From positions 434,001-498,000 of the forward strand of contig NZ_JBHJHQ010000002.1 of the NCBI RefSeq assembly GCF_042219825.1: a stretch of DNA of 64,000 bases. Direction: 5' to 3'. Of this stretch, positions 1-8,730 are shown piece after piece (within the stretch, counting starts at the first letter, position 1; every line of letters starts with the position of its first letter). Made by a program: the position numbers and the translations under genes. Source of the stretch: JBHJHP01 sp042219825. GTDB taxonomy: Bacteria; Bacteroidota; Bacteroidia; Bacteroidales; UBA5342. A model generated the notes under the pieces. That model was not told where the DNA came from and ran no database searches. It saw only the letters and a list, made by a program, of their open reading frames with translations.

Positions 1-2156
1 ACCGGAACTTTTTCCGCAACCATTTCAGGAGCCGGTTTTACAGCCGTTTTTTTCGCTTTGTCGTAGGTTATTATTTCCCGTTCCAGCAGATCAATAGAAC
101 TTTCAAGATTACCTGTGGTTTGCTGAACTTCGTCAAAGTTCAGGTATTGATAGTCGGTAAAATTCTGAGTTTTCATCGATGCGTTGTAATAGCTGAATTC
201 AGCATCCTGCTGCAACTTTTTCATGGCTTTCTGAGTTGCTGCATCAGGAGTCATCCGGGCAAGGAACAGGTTCTTGTTTTTTAGGATGTCATATTTCCCT
301 GTCAGCGCTTTAAAATAGTAATCCGTGCTTTCCTGTCGCATCTGATCCGAAATCTTAGCCAGCTGTTCCCGGGTCATTGGTTCAGCAAAAGCAGAATCGC
401 GTTCTATCAACTTTTCTACAATAATGCGGTCGGCATTGGGATCTTTGTTCAGTTTCATCAGAATCTCCTGCCAGTCGAGTACCAGGTTATCAGCTGTGAG
501 TTTATCTTTCTCAACATCTTTCAGCCGTTCAATTTCAGCAGGCGTAAATATATCTTTATAGTTCTGCTTTAAATACGGATTATAAAACGAAGGAATAATA
601 TTTTTTGGGATATCAATTTCCAGGGGTTCAGGTTTCCATGGAGCCAGATATGCCTCGTCTTCGTTTATCATTTTGGTATAGGCTTTCAGGGCGTCAATTT
701 CCAGCTTTCGCGTGCGTTGTTCCAACGAGTCTACTTTCGACTGATAATTCTGCAGCATTTCTTCAGCATTGAGAATTTTACCTGTTAAAGAGCTTCTCTG
801 TGCTTCATTGCCTTCTGACTCATATTTGATCCGGTAATTCGTAATGGCATCCGACAGTGAATCAGTTTTGTCTTTGAAGTTTAAATATGTTTTAAAAGTT
901 GTCAGCGCATCCCTGTTCTTAAAGTCCGACATCTTTTTGTAAACTGTAGTATCGTTAATAATAAAGGTAAATTCACGTTGCCGTGGTCCTTGTATATCAA
1001 TCATGCCAATATCCTCCATGTCTTCAGGAACAACCGCATCATATGTTGTATCTTCTGTATCTGGCGTGCCTGACAGTTCGCCTGTGTTTGACTTTACCTC
1101 GTGGATTAACGCAGCACTCCGTAGTTTGTCGATATCAGTTGTATTAAGGAATTTTTTTGTTGGATTGGGAACAAACTTATAAATGGTTACAAATCCTGCT
1201 TTATTATGTCGATCCGAAGCAAACCAGCCTGTGTTTTTAAACTCATCGATCACATACAGGTAGTCGTTACCATAAGAGTTAAACGGCATACCTATAGGTT
1301 GAGGTGGAAGAAAATCATTAATGGACGGGTTATAACGTGTCACAAAAATATCGTAACCCCCAAACGATTCCGGTCGGTCAGAGCAAAAATACATGGTTAG
1401 TCCGTCGCTCATCAGGAAGGGAAATATTTCGTTGTAAGTGGTATTGATGGCATCTATTGCCTTTGGTTCAGACCAGGCATCCAGAAGTTTATCTTTTCTG
1501 AAAAGATTTCTTTTTTCAGTGGCATTCACAAATTCATCGTAAAAACTTCTGTCTGCTTTTTCCGGAAGGTAGAGGAGATACAGAGAGTCTTTTGCTACAG
1601 AATCATTGGGAAGAATATTCGAAAAGCTTCCGGTTTCGTGGCTGATATCATAGTGTTTAAAAAAGAGCTCAAACGGAACAACAAGTGTATCTGTAACCTG
1701 AATGTCTTCTACACGTTGCAGCATTTCTTTCCCTTCTTCGCATTGGGCAATGCCTTTTTTAATTTCTTCCTGTCGCGGATCGCTATTTCTGATGTAAGCC
1801 TTGAACTGATTATAGTACTCAATGGCTTTATCAAATTCGTATTGTTTGAAATAAATCTTTGCCAGATAAAAACCGGAGAGACGTATGCCTTTTTTTGCCG
1901 CAAATTCAAGATGTTTTTTGGCCACATCTAGATCACCGTTTATTTCATAAACCGACACACCATACCGATGATTATATATGGCGTTTGTTGGAAAACTTTT
2001 AAGGATTTCTTTATACAAGAAAGCAGCTTCCCGGTAATTTTCGGTGCGGTACATTTCTTCAGCTTCATCACTTAGTTTAGTTTGTGCCTTGAGCGAAGAA
2101 AAAAAACTGAGTGATACGATTATAATGAGTTGAAAAACGGCCTGTTTTAATTGCAT
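1..2156 (-). CDS. TPR-PD40 periplasmic protein (C-terminus beyond window)
   Basis: I translated this frame by hand from the ATG at 2156; it stays open to base 1, so at least 718 codons are present and the C-terminus is missing. It starts with a signal peptide of about 24 residues ending SLKAQ. TPR-like helical repeats follow over residues 25-150. Next comes a PD40/WD40-like stretch, with motifs such as FPFLMSDGLTMYFCSDRP and YDIFVTRY. The rest is a long, charged, probably coiled-coil region ending in a Pro/Val/Lys-rich segment at the window edge. TPR-PD40 proteins of this kind are common in Bacteroidota envelopes, sometimes with an OmpA-like peptidoglycan-binding C-terminus and sometimes linked to gliding or type IX secretion. 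The deciding C-terminus is not visible, so the specific role is open. Confidence 0.8.
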   Translation of the reverse strand, partial: MQLKQAVFQLIIIVSLSFFSSLKAQTKLSDEAEEMYRTENYREAAFLYKEILKSFPTNAIYNHRYGVSVYEINGDLDVAKKHLEFAAKKGIRLSGFYLAKIYFKQYEFDKAIEYYNQFKAYIRNSDPRQEEIKKGIAQCEEGKEMLQRVEDIQVTDTLVVPFELFFKHYDISHETGSFSNILPNDSVAKDSLYLLYLPEKADRSFYDEFVNATEKRNLFRKDKLLDAWSEPKAIDAINTTYNEIFPFLMSDGLTMYFCSDRPESFGGYDIFVTRYNPSINDFLPPQPIGMPFNSYGNDYLYVIDEFKNTGWFASDRHNKAGFVTIYKFVPNPTKKFLNTTDIDKLRSAALIHEVKSNTGELSGTPDTEDTTYDAVVPEDMEDIGMIDIQGPRQREFTFIINDTTVYKKMSDFKNRDALTTFKTYLNFKDKTDSLSDAITNYRIKYESEGNEAQRSSLTGKILNAEEMLQNYQSKVDSLEQRTRKLEIDALKAYTKMINEDEAYLAPWKPEPLEIDIPKNIIPSFYNPYLKQNYKDIFTPAEIERLKDVEKDKLTADNLVLDWQEILMKLNKDPNADRIIVEKLIERDSAFAEPMTREQLAKISDQMRQESTDYYFKALTGKYDILKNKNLFLARMTPDAATQKAMKKLQQDAEFSYYNASMKTQNFTDYQYLNFDEVQQTTGNLESSIDLLEREIITYDKAKKTAVKPAPEMVAEKVP

Positions 2157-2273
2157 TGTGTCTTATTCTTTTACGATTCTCAAAGATAGCGGCTTTTTTT
2201 AAAAGAGAAAAGCAACAAAGTAATTTGTCATTGCGTTAAAACATAGTATATTAGAGCTCCTAAAATAATTGAT

Positions 2274-2987
2274 ATGGCCTTTTTTGATTGGGTGAATAAT
2301 CTTGACATCCGGTTTTTTAATGTATTAAACGGAACACATTCTGCTATGGCAGACGGGTTTTGGTGGGCAGTTACGGATACGATGTCGTGGTTGCCGTTTT
2401 TTCTGATCCTTATTTACGTGATCATTGCCAATAAAGGCAGAGAAAGTATTCTTATCATTGTTTCCATTGCTATAACCGTACTTTTGGCTGATCAGCTTTC
2501 AGGTCTGATAAAAGATCTTGTGGGACGGTTACGGCCATCGCATAATCCGTTGCTGATGTACGACATTCATATTGTGAACGGATACAGGGGCGGTTTGTAT
2601 AGCTTTGTGTCTTCGCATGCCGCCAATACCTTTGGTGTAGCCATGCTGTTATCACTGATTGTAAAAAACGGTTGGTTCTCGCTTACCATGTTTGCCTGGG
2701 CTTTTCTTAACGGTTTTTCAAGAATTTATCTGGGGGTGCATTTCCCGTTTGATATTATTGCCGGTGGATTGTTGGGAATCCTTATTGGTTGGGCCACATA
2801 TAAGGGACTGGATTTTCTGCGGATGAAACTTCCGGCCTTTTCTTCCATAACCACTGAGCGTATCATTGGCAGTCATACCAGAACAGGATTTAAAAAAGCA
2901 CAACTTTTAAGTGTGGTGCTTGTGTTTCTGCTAAGTATATTCTTTTTCATTCTGCTGTCAGGTTTTGTGAAAGATTTTATGCCGTAA
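2274..2987 (+). CDS. PAP2-family membrane phosphatase
   Basis: This is an integral membrane phosphatase of the PAP2 (type 2 phosphatidic acid phosphatase) superfamily, 237 residues. The three-part active site is visible: KDLVGRLRP (the KX6RP motif), a central SSH around residue 111, and SRIYLGVHFPFD (SRX5HX3D). Five to six hydrophobic helices surround these motifs. Family members dephosphorylate undecaprenyl pyrophosphate, phosphatidylglycerophosphate or lipid A on the outer face of the inner membrane. Substrate cannot be read from the sequence. The C-terminus has an extra polar segment and a last helix. It is a single gene, diverging from the TPR-PD40 gene. Confidence 0.9.
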   Translation: MAFFDWVNNLDIRFFNVLNGTHSAMADGFWWAVTDTMSWLPFFLILIYVIIANKGRESILIIVSIAITVLLADQLSGLIKDLVGRLRPSHNPLLMYDIHIVNGYRGGLYSFVSSHAANTFGVAMLLSLIVKNGWFSLTMFAWAFLNGFSRIYLGVHFPFDIIAGGLLGILIGWATYKGLDFLRMKLPAFSSITTERIIGSHTRTGFKKAQLLSVVLVFLLSIFFFILLSGFVKDFMP

Positions 2988-3159
2988 AACACCTTTCTTT
3001 TTTATACTGTTATCAACAAAGGTTTTAAGTCTGTTAAAGTACATTAAACATCACAGACTTAACATTTTTTAGACATGTAAAAATTTTGATAAAGAGCAAA
3101 TTTCTTTATCTTTAATGCATGCAATTAATCAGAGTAAATAATTTATAATTTCCTGGGCT

Positions 3160-3423
3160 ATGACGAAAACACTCACATTTAATGAACTTCGCAAGATAAA
3201 AGATAGTCTGCCTCACGGCAGTATGCATCGCATTGCGGATGAACTCGATTTAAAGGTAGAAACTGTACGTAATTATTTCGGTGGTTACAACTTTAAGGAA
3301 GGGAGAAGCGCCGGGGTACATTATGAACCGGGACCAGATGGAGGTATTGTTGTGCTTGATGATACAACGATTCTCGAAATGGCACAGCACATTTTGGCCG
3401 AACAACAGGAGAAATTAGTGTAA
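3160..3423 (+). CDS. Small helix-turn-helix-like protein
   Basis: An 87-residue protein with a probable helix-turn-helix near its N-terminus: residues around 21-40 read MHRIADELDLKVETVRNYFG, resembling a recognition helix that follows a short turn. A polar stretch with GPDGG follows, then a C-terminal helix. I recognise it only as a small conserved Bacteroidota-type DNA-binding-like protein; no regulatory target can be named. A weak promoter candidate lies upstream (TTTG at 3085, TATCTTTA at 3107, 18 bases between). A hairpin with a T-run follows the gene, so it is probably a single-gene transcript. Confidence 0.7.
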   Translation: MTKTLTFNELRKIKDSLPHGSMHRIADELDLKVETVRNYFGGYNFKEGRSAGVHYEPGPDGGIVVLDDTTILEMAQHILAEQQEKLV

Positions 3424-3446
3424 ACACTACCGTAAAAAATTAAAGA

Positions 3447-3480
3447 AGCAGCCTTAAAATTAAAAGTGCTGCTTTTTTAT
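3447..3480 (+). terminator. Rho-independent terminator after the small HTH gene
   Basis: The arms AGCAGC (3447-3452) and GCTGCT (3468-3473) flank an AT-rich loop and are followed by a run of T (TTTTTTATT). It lies just after the stop of the plus-strand gene and overlaps the 3' end of the convergent MFS gene. Confidence 0.7.
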
Positions 3481-4772
3481 TGTGGGTTCTTAGCTTTTAA
3501 GGAAGTCCCGGCAAGGATAATAACCATGGCAATGCCAATGATTCCTGTCAATTGATATCCTTTGGTAAGCGTCAGGATCTTACTGAAAAAGAACGGACCT
3601 GTCGCACTGGAGAATACGAGTATGGAACCGCTGAATCCCGATATCGCTCCCAGATGTTTTCGTCCGTAAAACCTTGGCCATGTAACCGAAACAAGCACAA
3701 CAAACATGCCGCCCATTATTCCGAAGCCGGCAACGGTAAGAAAATATCCCAGTGAACTTCCAAGAAGCACAATCCCGATAGTTGAAAGTAATTGCCCGAA
3801 TATTAATACAAACAGCAGGTATTGCAACCTGACAAAATCACTTATGAAGTTGCCGATTAATGATACGGCAATTGAAACAACGGATATCGGGATCAGAATT
3901 TTTATTCCTGCGGTTTTATCGTATCCGAAGGTCTCAAATATAGACTCGATGTTAAAAGTGAAGCCTGTGCCGAAAAAGCTATAAAATGCCAGGGCAAATG
4001 TGAATACCCAGAATGGCCAGGTTTTTTGAGCCTCTTTTAATGTAAACTGTCTGCGTTGAACCACGGTTTCCTTCTTAACTTTCATAGTTTTACCATCCGG
4101 TTTCATTCCGCTTTCTTCCGGATTATCGCGATAAAAAATAAATGCAAAAACAGCAAAAGCCATTAATGCTACTGCTATGATTCTCCATGCAACAGGCCAG
4201 CTGTTGTTTTGAATCAGAATACTGAATATCAACGGTGAGATCGCAAATCCGAACGATACAAAAGCACTGCTGATGGCGTTGGCGCGACCACGAAGCTTGT
4301 CAAACCATTTCATGATCATGTTGCGTGAAACCATGGTCAGCACACCTTGTCCGCTTATCCGGATCAGAAAGAAAATGATGCTGATTACTGTGAAGGATAC
4401 AATTGAGAACCGTATGTTCAGAAATGACGATACTGCGTTACTGATGGCAGGGCTGTAGGATGCAAAAATTAATGAAATGCCCAGGAATGCTGCAGCACCG
4501 ATAGCTACATATCTGGCACCGAACCTGTCGTATAAAACGCCTGCATACGTCAATAAAAATGAGCTCGCTATGGTTCCCAGCATATAGGCAATGCTTAATG
4601 TATCCCGGTCCAGTTTAAGTGCTTCTATCAAATGGTCCGTAAAAACACTTACGCCCATAGTCTGGCCCGGAATACTGAATATTACACCTACGGTTCCGGC
4701 AACGACAATAATCCAGCCATAAAAGAATTTAAATTTTGAAGGATTAAAGGGTATATCAGATATGTTTCTCAT
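3477..4772 (-). CDS. MFS transporter
   Basis: A 431-residue major facilitator with about twelve hydrophobic helices. The conserved loop between helices 2 and 3 is present (GVLYDRFGARY, the GX3DRXGXR signature), and a basic central loop separates the halves around residues 220-245 (MKPDGKTMKVKKETVVQRRQ). The opening FYGWIIVVAG resembles MFS proteins grouped with oxalate/formate and monocarboxylate transporters, but substrate is not readable. It stands alone, convergent with the small HTH gene and divergent from aspartokinase. Confidence 0.85.
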   Translation of the reverse strand: MRNISDIPFNPSKFKFFYGWIIVVAGTVGVIFSIPGQTMGVSVFTDHLIEALKLDRDTLSIAYMLGTIASSFLLTYAGVLYDRFGARYVAIGAAAFLGISLIFASYSPAISNAVSSFLNIRFSIVSFTVISIIFFLIRISGQGVLTMVSRNMIMKWFDKLRGRANAISSAFVSFGFAISPLIFSILIQNNSWPVAWRIIAVALMAFAVFAFIFYRDNPEESGMKPDGKTMKVKKETVVQRRQFTLKEAQKTWPFWVFTFALAFYSFFGTGFTFNIESIFETFGYDKTAGIKILIPISVVSIAVSLIGNFISDFVRLQYLLFVLIFGQLLSTIGIVLLGSSLGYFLTVAGFGIMGGMFVVLVSVTWPRFYGRKHLGAISGFSGSILVFSSATGPFFFSKILTLTKGYQLTGIIGIAMVIILAGTSLKAKNPQ

Positions 4773-4868
4773 TCAAATTTTTAGTCTGCTTATAAAATCA
4801 CAATAGTAAAATATAATAAACAGATGTATCATTTTATTGTTGAAATATTAAATAAATTGATAAAATAT

Positions 4869-4876
4869 TATATTTG
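4869..4876 (+). promoter_or_regulatory. Candidate -7 box upstream of aspartokinase
   Basis: TATATTTG fits the Bacteroidota -7 consensus TAnnTTTG, 57 bases before the aspartokinase ATG. No well-spaced TTTG -33 box is present (the nearest TTG lies too far away), so support is partial. Confidence 0.35.
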
Positions 4877-4932
4877 CAGCCAAATTAAAAAGCAGATTAT
4901 TAATCGAATAATAACGTATAAATACCTCTAAA

Positions 4933-6246
4933 ATGAAAGTTCTAAAGTTTGGCGGAACATCAGTAGGATCCGCAGATAGAATTAAACATGTTGCTGATTT
5001 AATAGATACAGGAGAGCGGAAAATCGTTGTTCTTTCTGCCATGTCAGGAACCACAAATACACTTGTTGAAATTTGTAAACACTATTTTAAGAAAGATATT
5101 CAGGGTGCAAAAGATGTTGTTGATGCACTTGAAAATAAGTATAAAGACGTTGTGAATGAGCTTTTAAGTTCCGACGAATTCAATGAGAAGGGACATGCTT
5201 TAGTTAAAGATAAATTCGATTTTCTGCGGTCTTTTGCCCAAACTGATTTTTCCGAAAAGGAAGAAAAAATTATTCATGCCCAGGGGGAACTAATTTCAAC
5301 AGAACTGATGCATTACTATTTGTTGGAATCCGGACGCAGTTCGGCATTATTACCGGCACTGGAATATATGAGAATCGATGCTGATAAGGAGCCTGATGCC
5401 GCATATATAGAAGAAAAAATTGCCATACAGCTTGATAAATATAAGGATGAGAAACTGCTTATCACTCAGGGGTATATTTGTCTGAATATTGAGGGTGAAA
5501 TTGATAACCTGCAACGTGGTGGCAGCGACTATTCCGCTTCGTTGGTAGGAGCAGCCATAAAAGCTGATGAAATAGAAATATGGACGGATATAGATGGGAT
5601 GCATAACAACGATCCACGAATCGTTGAAAATACCAAACCGATTAAGAATCTGTCGTTTGAGGAAGCAGCTGAGCTCGCTTATTTTGGAGCTAAGATTTTA
5701 CATCCTACCAGTGTGGTTCCGGCACGCAAGGCCAATATTCCGGTTCGCTTGTTGAATACGATGAATCCTGAAGCTTACGGAACGTTGATAAGTGCTTACA
5801 GTGAGCCGAATAAAATTAAAGCTGTGGCAGCCAAAGACGGTATTACCGTTATAAAAATAAAAAGTGGCAGGATGTTACTGGCTTACGGTTTTCTGAGAAA
5901 GGTTTTCGAGATATTTGAGAAATACAGAACACCTATTGATATGATTACCACATCGGAGGTTGGTGTATCAATAACTATCGATCAGGATAAGAATCTCGCT
6001 AAAATAGTGGAAGAGCTGCAGGAATTTGGTTCTGTGTTCGTCAATACCGATCAGGTGATTATTTGTGTGGCAGGAGACCTGTCTGCTGAACAGAGCGGTT
6101 ATGCGGCTAAAATTACGAGTGCCCTTAAAGATGTTCCGATGAGAATGATATCGTACGGAGGAAGCAGTTACAACATGTCCTTACTGGTTGATGCCAAATA
6201 CAAAAAACAAGCACTTCAGGCATTGAGTAAAGAACTTTTCGACTAA
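4933..6246 (+). CDS. lysC: Aspartate kinase (monofunctional)
   Basis: Aspartokinase phosphorylates aspartate, the first step towards lysine/diaminopimelate, threonine and methionine. The 437-residue protein opens with the family signature KFGGTSVGSADRI. It has the kinase-fold glycine and substrate motifs (LQRGGSDYSA, WTDIDGMHNNDPRI, FGAKILHP), then a C-terminal regulatory region of two ACT domains from about residue 300 (SEVGVSITIDQDKN and later). Its length and lack of a dehydrogenase domain make it monofunctional rather than ThrA/MetL-like. The ACT domains imply feedback inhibition, but the effector amino acid cannot be told. The lysC symbol assumes the usual naming for monofunctional enzymes. 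It stands alone, with a bidirectional terminator after it. Confidence 0.93.
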   Translation: MKVLKFGGTSVGSADRIKHVADLIDTGERKIVVLSAMSGTTNTLVEICKHYFKKDIQGAKDVVDALENKYKDVVNELLSSDEFNEKGHALVKDKFDFLRSFAQTDFSEKEEKIIHAQGELISTELMHYYLLESGRSSALLPALEYMRIDADKEPDAAYIEEKIAIQLDKYKDEKLLITQGYICLNIEGEIDNLQRGGSDYSASLVGAAIKADEIEIWTDIDGMHNNDPRIVENTKPIKNLSFEEAAELAYFGAKILHPTSVVPARKANIPVRLLNTMNPEAYGTLISAYSEPNKIKAVAAKDGITVIKIKSGRMLLAYGFLRKVFEIFEKYRTPIDMITTSEVGVSITIDQDKNLAKIVEELQEFGSVFVNTDQVIICVAGDLSAEQSGYAAKITSALKDVPMRMISYGGSSYNMSLLVDAKYKKQALQALSKELFD

Positions 6247-6270
6247 AAGAATAAAAAATAAGCGCAATAA

Positions 6271-6296
6271 AAAAGGTGGAGAAATCCACCTTTTTT
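6271..6296. terminator. Bidirectional terminator between aspartokinase and the YeeE operon
   Basis: The stem AAAAGGTGGA / TCCACCTTTT has a four-base GAAA loop and A/T runs on both sides. It sits between the convergent ends of aspartokinase and the minus-strand sulfur operon, so it can serve both. Confidence 0.85.
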
Positions 6297-6317
6297 ATTT
6301 TATATTGTTGGTGTTGT

Positions 6318-7517
6318 TTAAGAACAACCACCCGATACGGCTTTAATTTCGCGTTTAACGGGCTTTCCGATATTCTGGAGTGCCTCTACCAGGTTATTCA
6401 TCTTTTTGGCAGTCTGCGACCTGTAAACGTATGTTTGCTGTTCCTCCTTGGTTGCATTGTCCGGTGGAGGTGCAATTTCAAAGAACATATTCCGAAAGTG
6501 CTGTGAACTTACATTCAGGATCATGTTGGTTGAACTGCCAATGTATTTGGCTTTCAGACACGACATTTTAACCAGAGTGTCGTTATCGGCATAGAATACA
6601 TTCTTCTTCAGTTTCTGTTTGAATATCTGCTCCCATTCACGGTTCTGAATATTTTCAAAGGGAATATTGATTGCCAGGGGAAGATGATATGCTTCAAATT
6701 CTTCAGGAGAGCGGACATCAATAATATTGTACTCGTAATAGTGGTTGGCAATTTCGTCGGCCAGTTTGTCCGGGGCTATTTCATGAAACACACATTTCTT
6801 TTGTTCCTTGGCTTTGGCAATGCGATTCTGAATTATATCGTATTTGCCTGGTAAGAATGCAATGATAGCGATGAATAAAAACGGTACCACCATACTTATC
6901 TGGTAGCGCAGCTTTGTTTTCGGATCAATGTAATTGCTTCTGTGATTTACCTTATTTTCAATTTTCCAGGTAAAGTAAAATGCTGCAATCGCAATAAAGG
7001 TCAGTACAAAGGCAAACAAAGAATCTGACATTCCGAAGAAGTCACTTATCTTCAGCGGTCCCATCTTATCGGCCATGTAAAAATCCTTAATCATAGGATA
7101 TGCTTCTCCGAACGCATAAATACCCAGTATGGATCCGAGTATAAAGGCCATGGCATCCAGTTTACCAATAGAAGCTGCACAGACACTTGTTCCAGGGCAA
7201 AATCCTCCCAGAACAAATCCGATACCCATTATTAAACCACCTACAATGGCAGAACGCAGGAAGGTTGGATTAATATAGATTACGTCTGTGTTTAAAAGGC
7301 CATAATGCCCTAAAAGCAAAACACCTATCATTGCTGTTACACCTGCGGTAAAAAACACTCTGAGAACGGTAAAGTCATAACCGTAAAACAATCCTACCAG
7401 TTTTTTTGTAGAAGAAAAACCGGCTTGTTCAAGAACAAATCCAAATCCGATGCCGATAAAAACGGCCAGCAATAATCCAAATTCCGGACTAAATACAAAA
7501 GGTACTAAAGGTCCCAT
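6318..7517 (-). CDS. YeeE/YedE transporter half fused to a rhodanese-like domain
   Basis: Residues 1-185 form a YeeE/YedE (sulf_transp) membrane unit with the family Cys motif GGFCPGTSVCAA (Cys107, Cys113). Members of this family carry thiosulfate across the inner membrane by handing it along conserved cysteines. A further helix (about 207-223) is followed by a rhodanese-like domain at roughly 244-340, recognisable from NIIDVRSPEEFEAYHLPLAI. Where rhodaneses carry the catalytic Cys loop, this one reads FYADNDTLVKMSC, so the usual active-site Cys looks replaced; Cys320 is too far along. The protein ends in GGCS, an alternative thiol. It is the last gene of a four-gene operon, 6 bases after the other YeeE half. 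Confidence 0.85.
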   Translation of the reverse strand: MGPLVPFVFSPEFGLLLAVFIGIGFGFVLEQAGFSSTKKLVGLFYGYDFTVLRVFFTAGVTAMIGVLLLGHYGLLNTDVIYINPTFLRSAIVGGLIMGIGFVLGGFCPGTSVCAASIGKLDAMAFILGSILGIYAFGEAYPMIKDFYMADKMGPLKISDFFGMSDSLFAFVLTFIAIAAFYFTWKIENKVNHRSNYIDPKTKLRYQISMVVPFLFIAIIAFLPGKYDIIQNRIAKAKEQKKCVFHEIAPDKLADEIANHYYEYNIIDVRSPEEFEAYHLPLAINIPFENIQNREWEQIFKQKLKKNVFYADNDTLVKMSCLKAKYIGSSTNMILNVSSQHFRNMFFEIAPPPDNATKEEQQTYVYRSQTAKKMNNLVEALQNIGKPVKREIKAVSGGCS

Positions 7518-7523
7518 AATATC

Positions 7524-8042
7524 TTATTTTAACCACAGTTTTCTAAAAAAATACGCTACACCATACGCCATTCCAAAAATAGCCATCATGGTTACTATAC
7601 CTCCAAACGATAGCACTGCCATTCCACTCAGGGCGGAACCACTGGTACAACCTCTTCCCAGCTGTGAACCAAAACCAAATAATGCGCCGCCAACGATAGC
7701 ACCAACAATACGCATTGTTTTAGTAGCTTTAGGGCCTTTTTCAAGTTTTAAACCAACCCGGTTGGACATGACACCTGAAAAGAATGCTCCGATTACCACA
7801 CCGACCATTTCAAATACCAGCCAGTTGTGCATTGGTGATCCGTTATGTGCAGCGTTGTACTCTTTAAAAAATAATGCTTTTTCTGCATGAGCCGGGGCAA
7901 CATTATTTACGGCTTCCACAACCACGCTCTTTAATGCGCCACTTGCTCCTAAGCCACGGCCTGAAATATATATTGTGGCCAGTAAAACTAATCCGAGAAG
8001 GAATCCGGCTAAATACGGATTCATATATGGTCTCTCTTTCAT
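7524..8042 (-). CDS. YeeE/YedE-family transporter half
   Basis: A 172-residue membrane protein with the second type of YeeE Cys motif, GRGCTSGSALSG (Cys132). In many bacteria YeeE is one protein of two homologous halves. Here the halves are separate genes, and this one is expected to pair with the next gene to make one thiosulfate-type pore. It has about four hydrophobic helices and a soluble loop at residues 40-75. The start overlaps the stop of the upstream cytochrome b gene by four bases (ATGA), so the two are probably translationally coupled. Confidence 0.85.
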   Translation of the reverse strand: MKERPYMNPYLAGFLLGLVLLATIYISGRGLGASGALKSVVVEAVNNVAPAHAEKALFFKEYNAAHNGSPMHNWLVFEMVGVVIGAFFSGVMSNRVGLKLEKGPKATKTMRIVGAIVGGALFGFGSQLGRGCTSGSALSGMAVLSFGGIVTMMAIFGMAYGVAYFFRKLWLK

Positions 8043-8719
8043 GAGTTTGTTTCTTTTACGGGTTTAACTTTTTTGTCCTTACTCTCAGCTTTAACTTCTG
8101 TTGTTTCGTCTTCTTCATCTTCTAAATCCTCATAGCCTGTAATCATAGCCTGAATATTTGAAGTCGGCGTATGACCGGTAGTGGTCATATAAACATGAAT
8201 AATAAGGAAGACAATTAACAGAAAGGCACCTAGCGTGTGCCAGAATGCTATTGAATCCAGCGAAAAATCCTTAATCACCACGATATTGTTTTTATCGAGT
8301 GTTTTCTGGGTCATATAAATAATACCCGAAATTACGGTTACTGGAATCAAAACAAGTTTGAATCCAAGGTATGTGAGTCTTTGCAAAGGATTCATTTTGC
8401 TTAATTCAGTCTTTTTGGTTGGATGCTTTTCGCCTTTAAACATACCAAAGCTGTAATACATAATCTGAGCTTTCAGCTTTTTGGTCGTTGGAATGTACTG
8501 TTTCCATTCTCCGGTTACTATGTGCCAGAATATTGCAAATACGATCAGAACGATTAACATGTAAGATGCCACGCGATGAAACATGGCAGCATGTTCAAAT
8601 CCAAATACGGTGAAAGATCCGTGTACTTCAAAGCCTGTAACAGCAAGGAAAATAATTAATGAAGCCTGTGTCCAGTGCCAGAAGCGTTCAAAACCTTTAT
8701 AAATATATACGCGTTTCAA
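8039..8719 (-). CDS. Cytochrome b-type membrane subunit
   Basis: A 226-residue protein of the bacterial cytochrome b561 / Ni-hydrogenase b-type family, with about four transmembrane helices. Histidines placed for haem b ligation are visible (FERFWHWTQA, the GFEHAAMFHRVASY region, IFWHIV, FWHTLGA, FLIIHVYMTTTGH). Such subunits exchange electrons between the quinone pool and a periplasmic partner, here most likely the octaheme cytochrome encoded 11 bases upstream. The C-terminal 35 residues are a highly charged Glu/Lys tail. The pairing is inferred from the operon. Confidence 0.85.
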   Translation of the reverse strand: MKRVYIYKGFERFWHWTQASLIIFLAVTGFEVHGSFTVFGFEHAAMFHRVASYMLIVLIVFAIFWHIVTGEWKQYIPTTKKLKAQIMYYSFGMFKGEKHPTKKTELSKMNPLQRLTYLGFKLVLIPVTVISGIIYMTQKTLDKNNIVVIKDFSLDSIAFWHTLGAFLLIVFLIIHVYMTTTGHTPTSNIQAMITGYEDLEDEEDETTEVKAESKDKKVKPVKETNS

Positions 8720-8730
8720 TGTCTTAAATT

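Noticed and set aside
7450..7890. 146-codon plus-strand frame over the YeeE genes
   Set aside because: Proline/threonine-rich translation opposite two well-supported membrane proteins.
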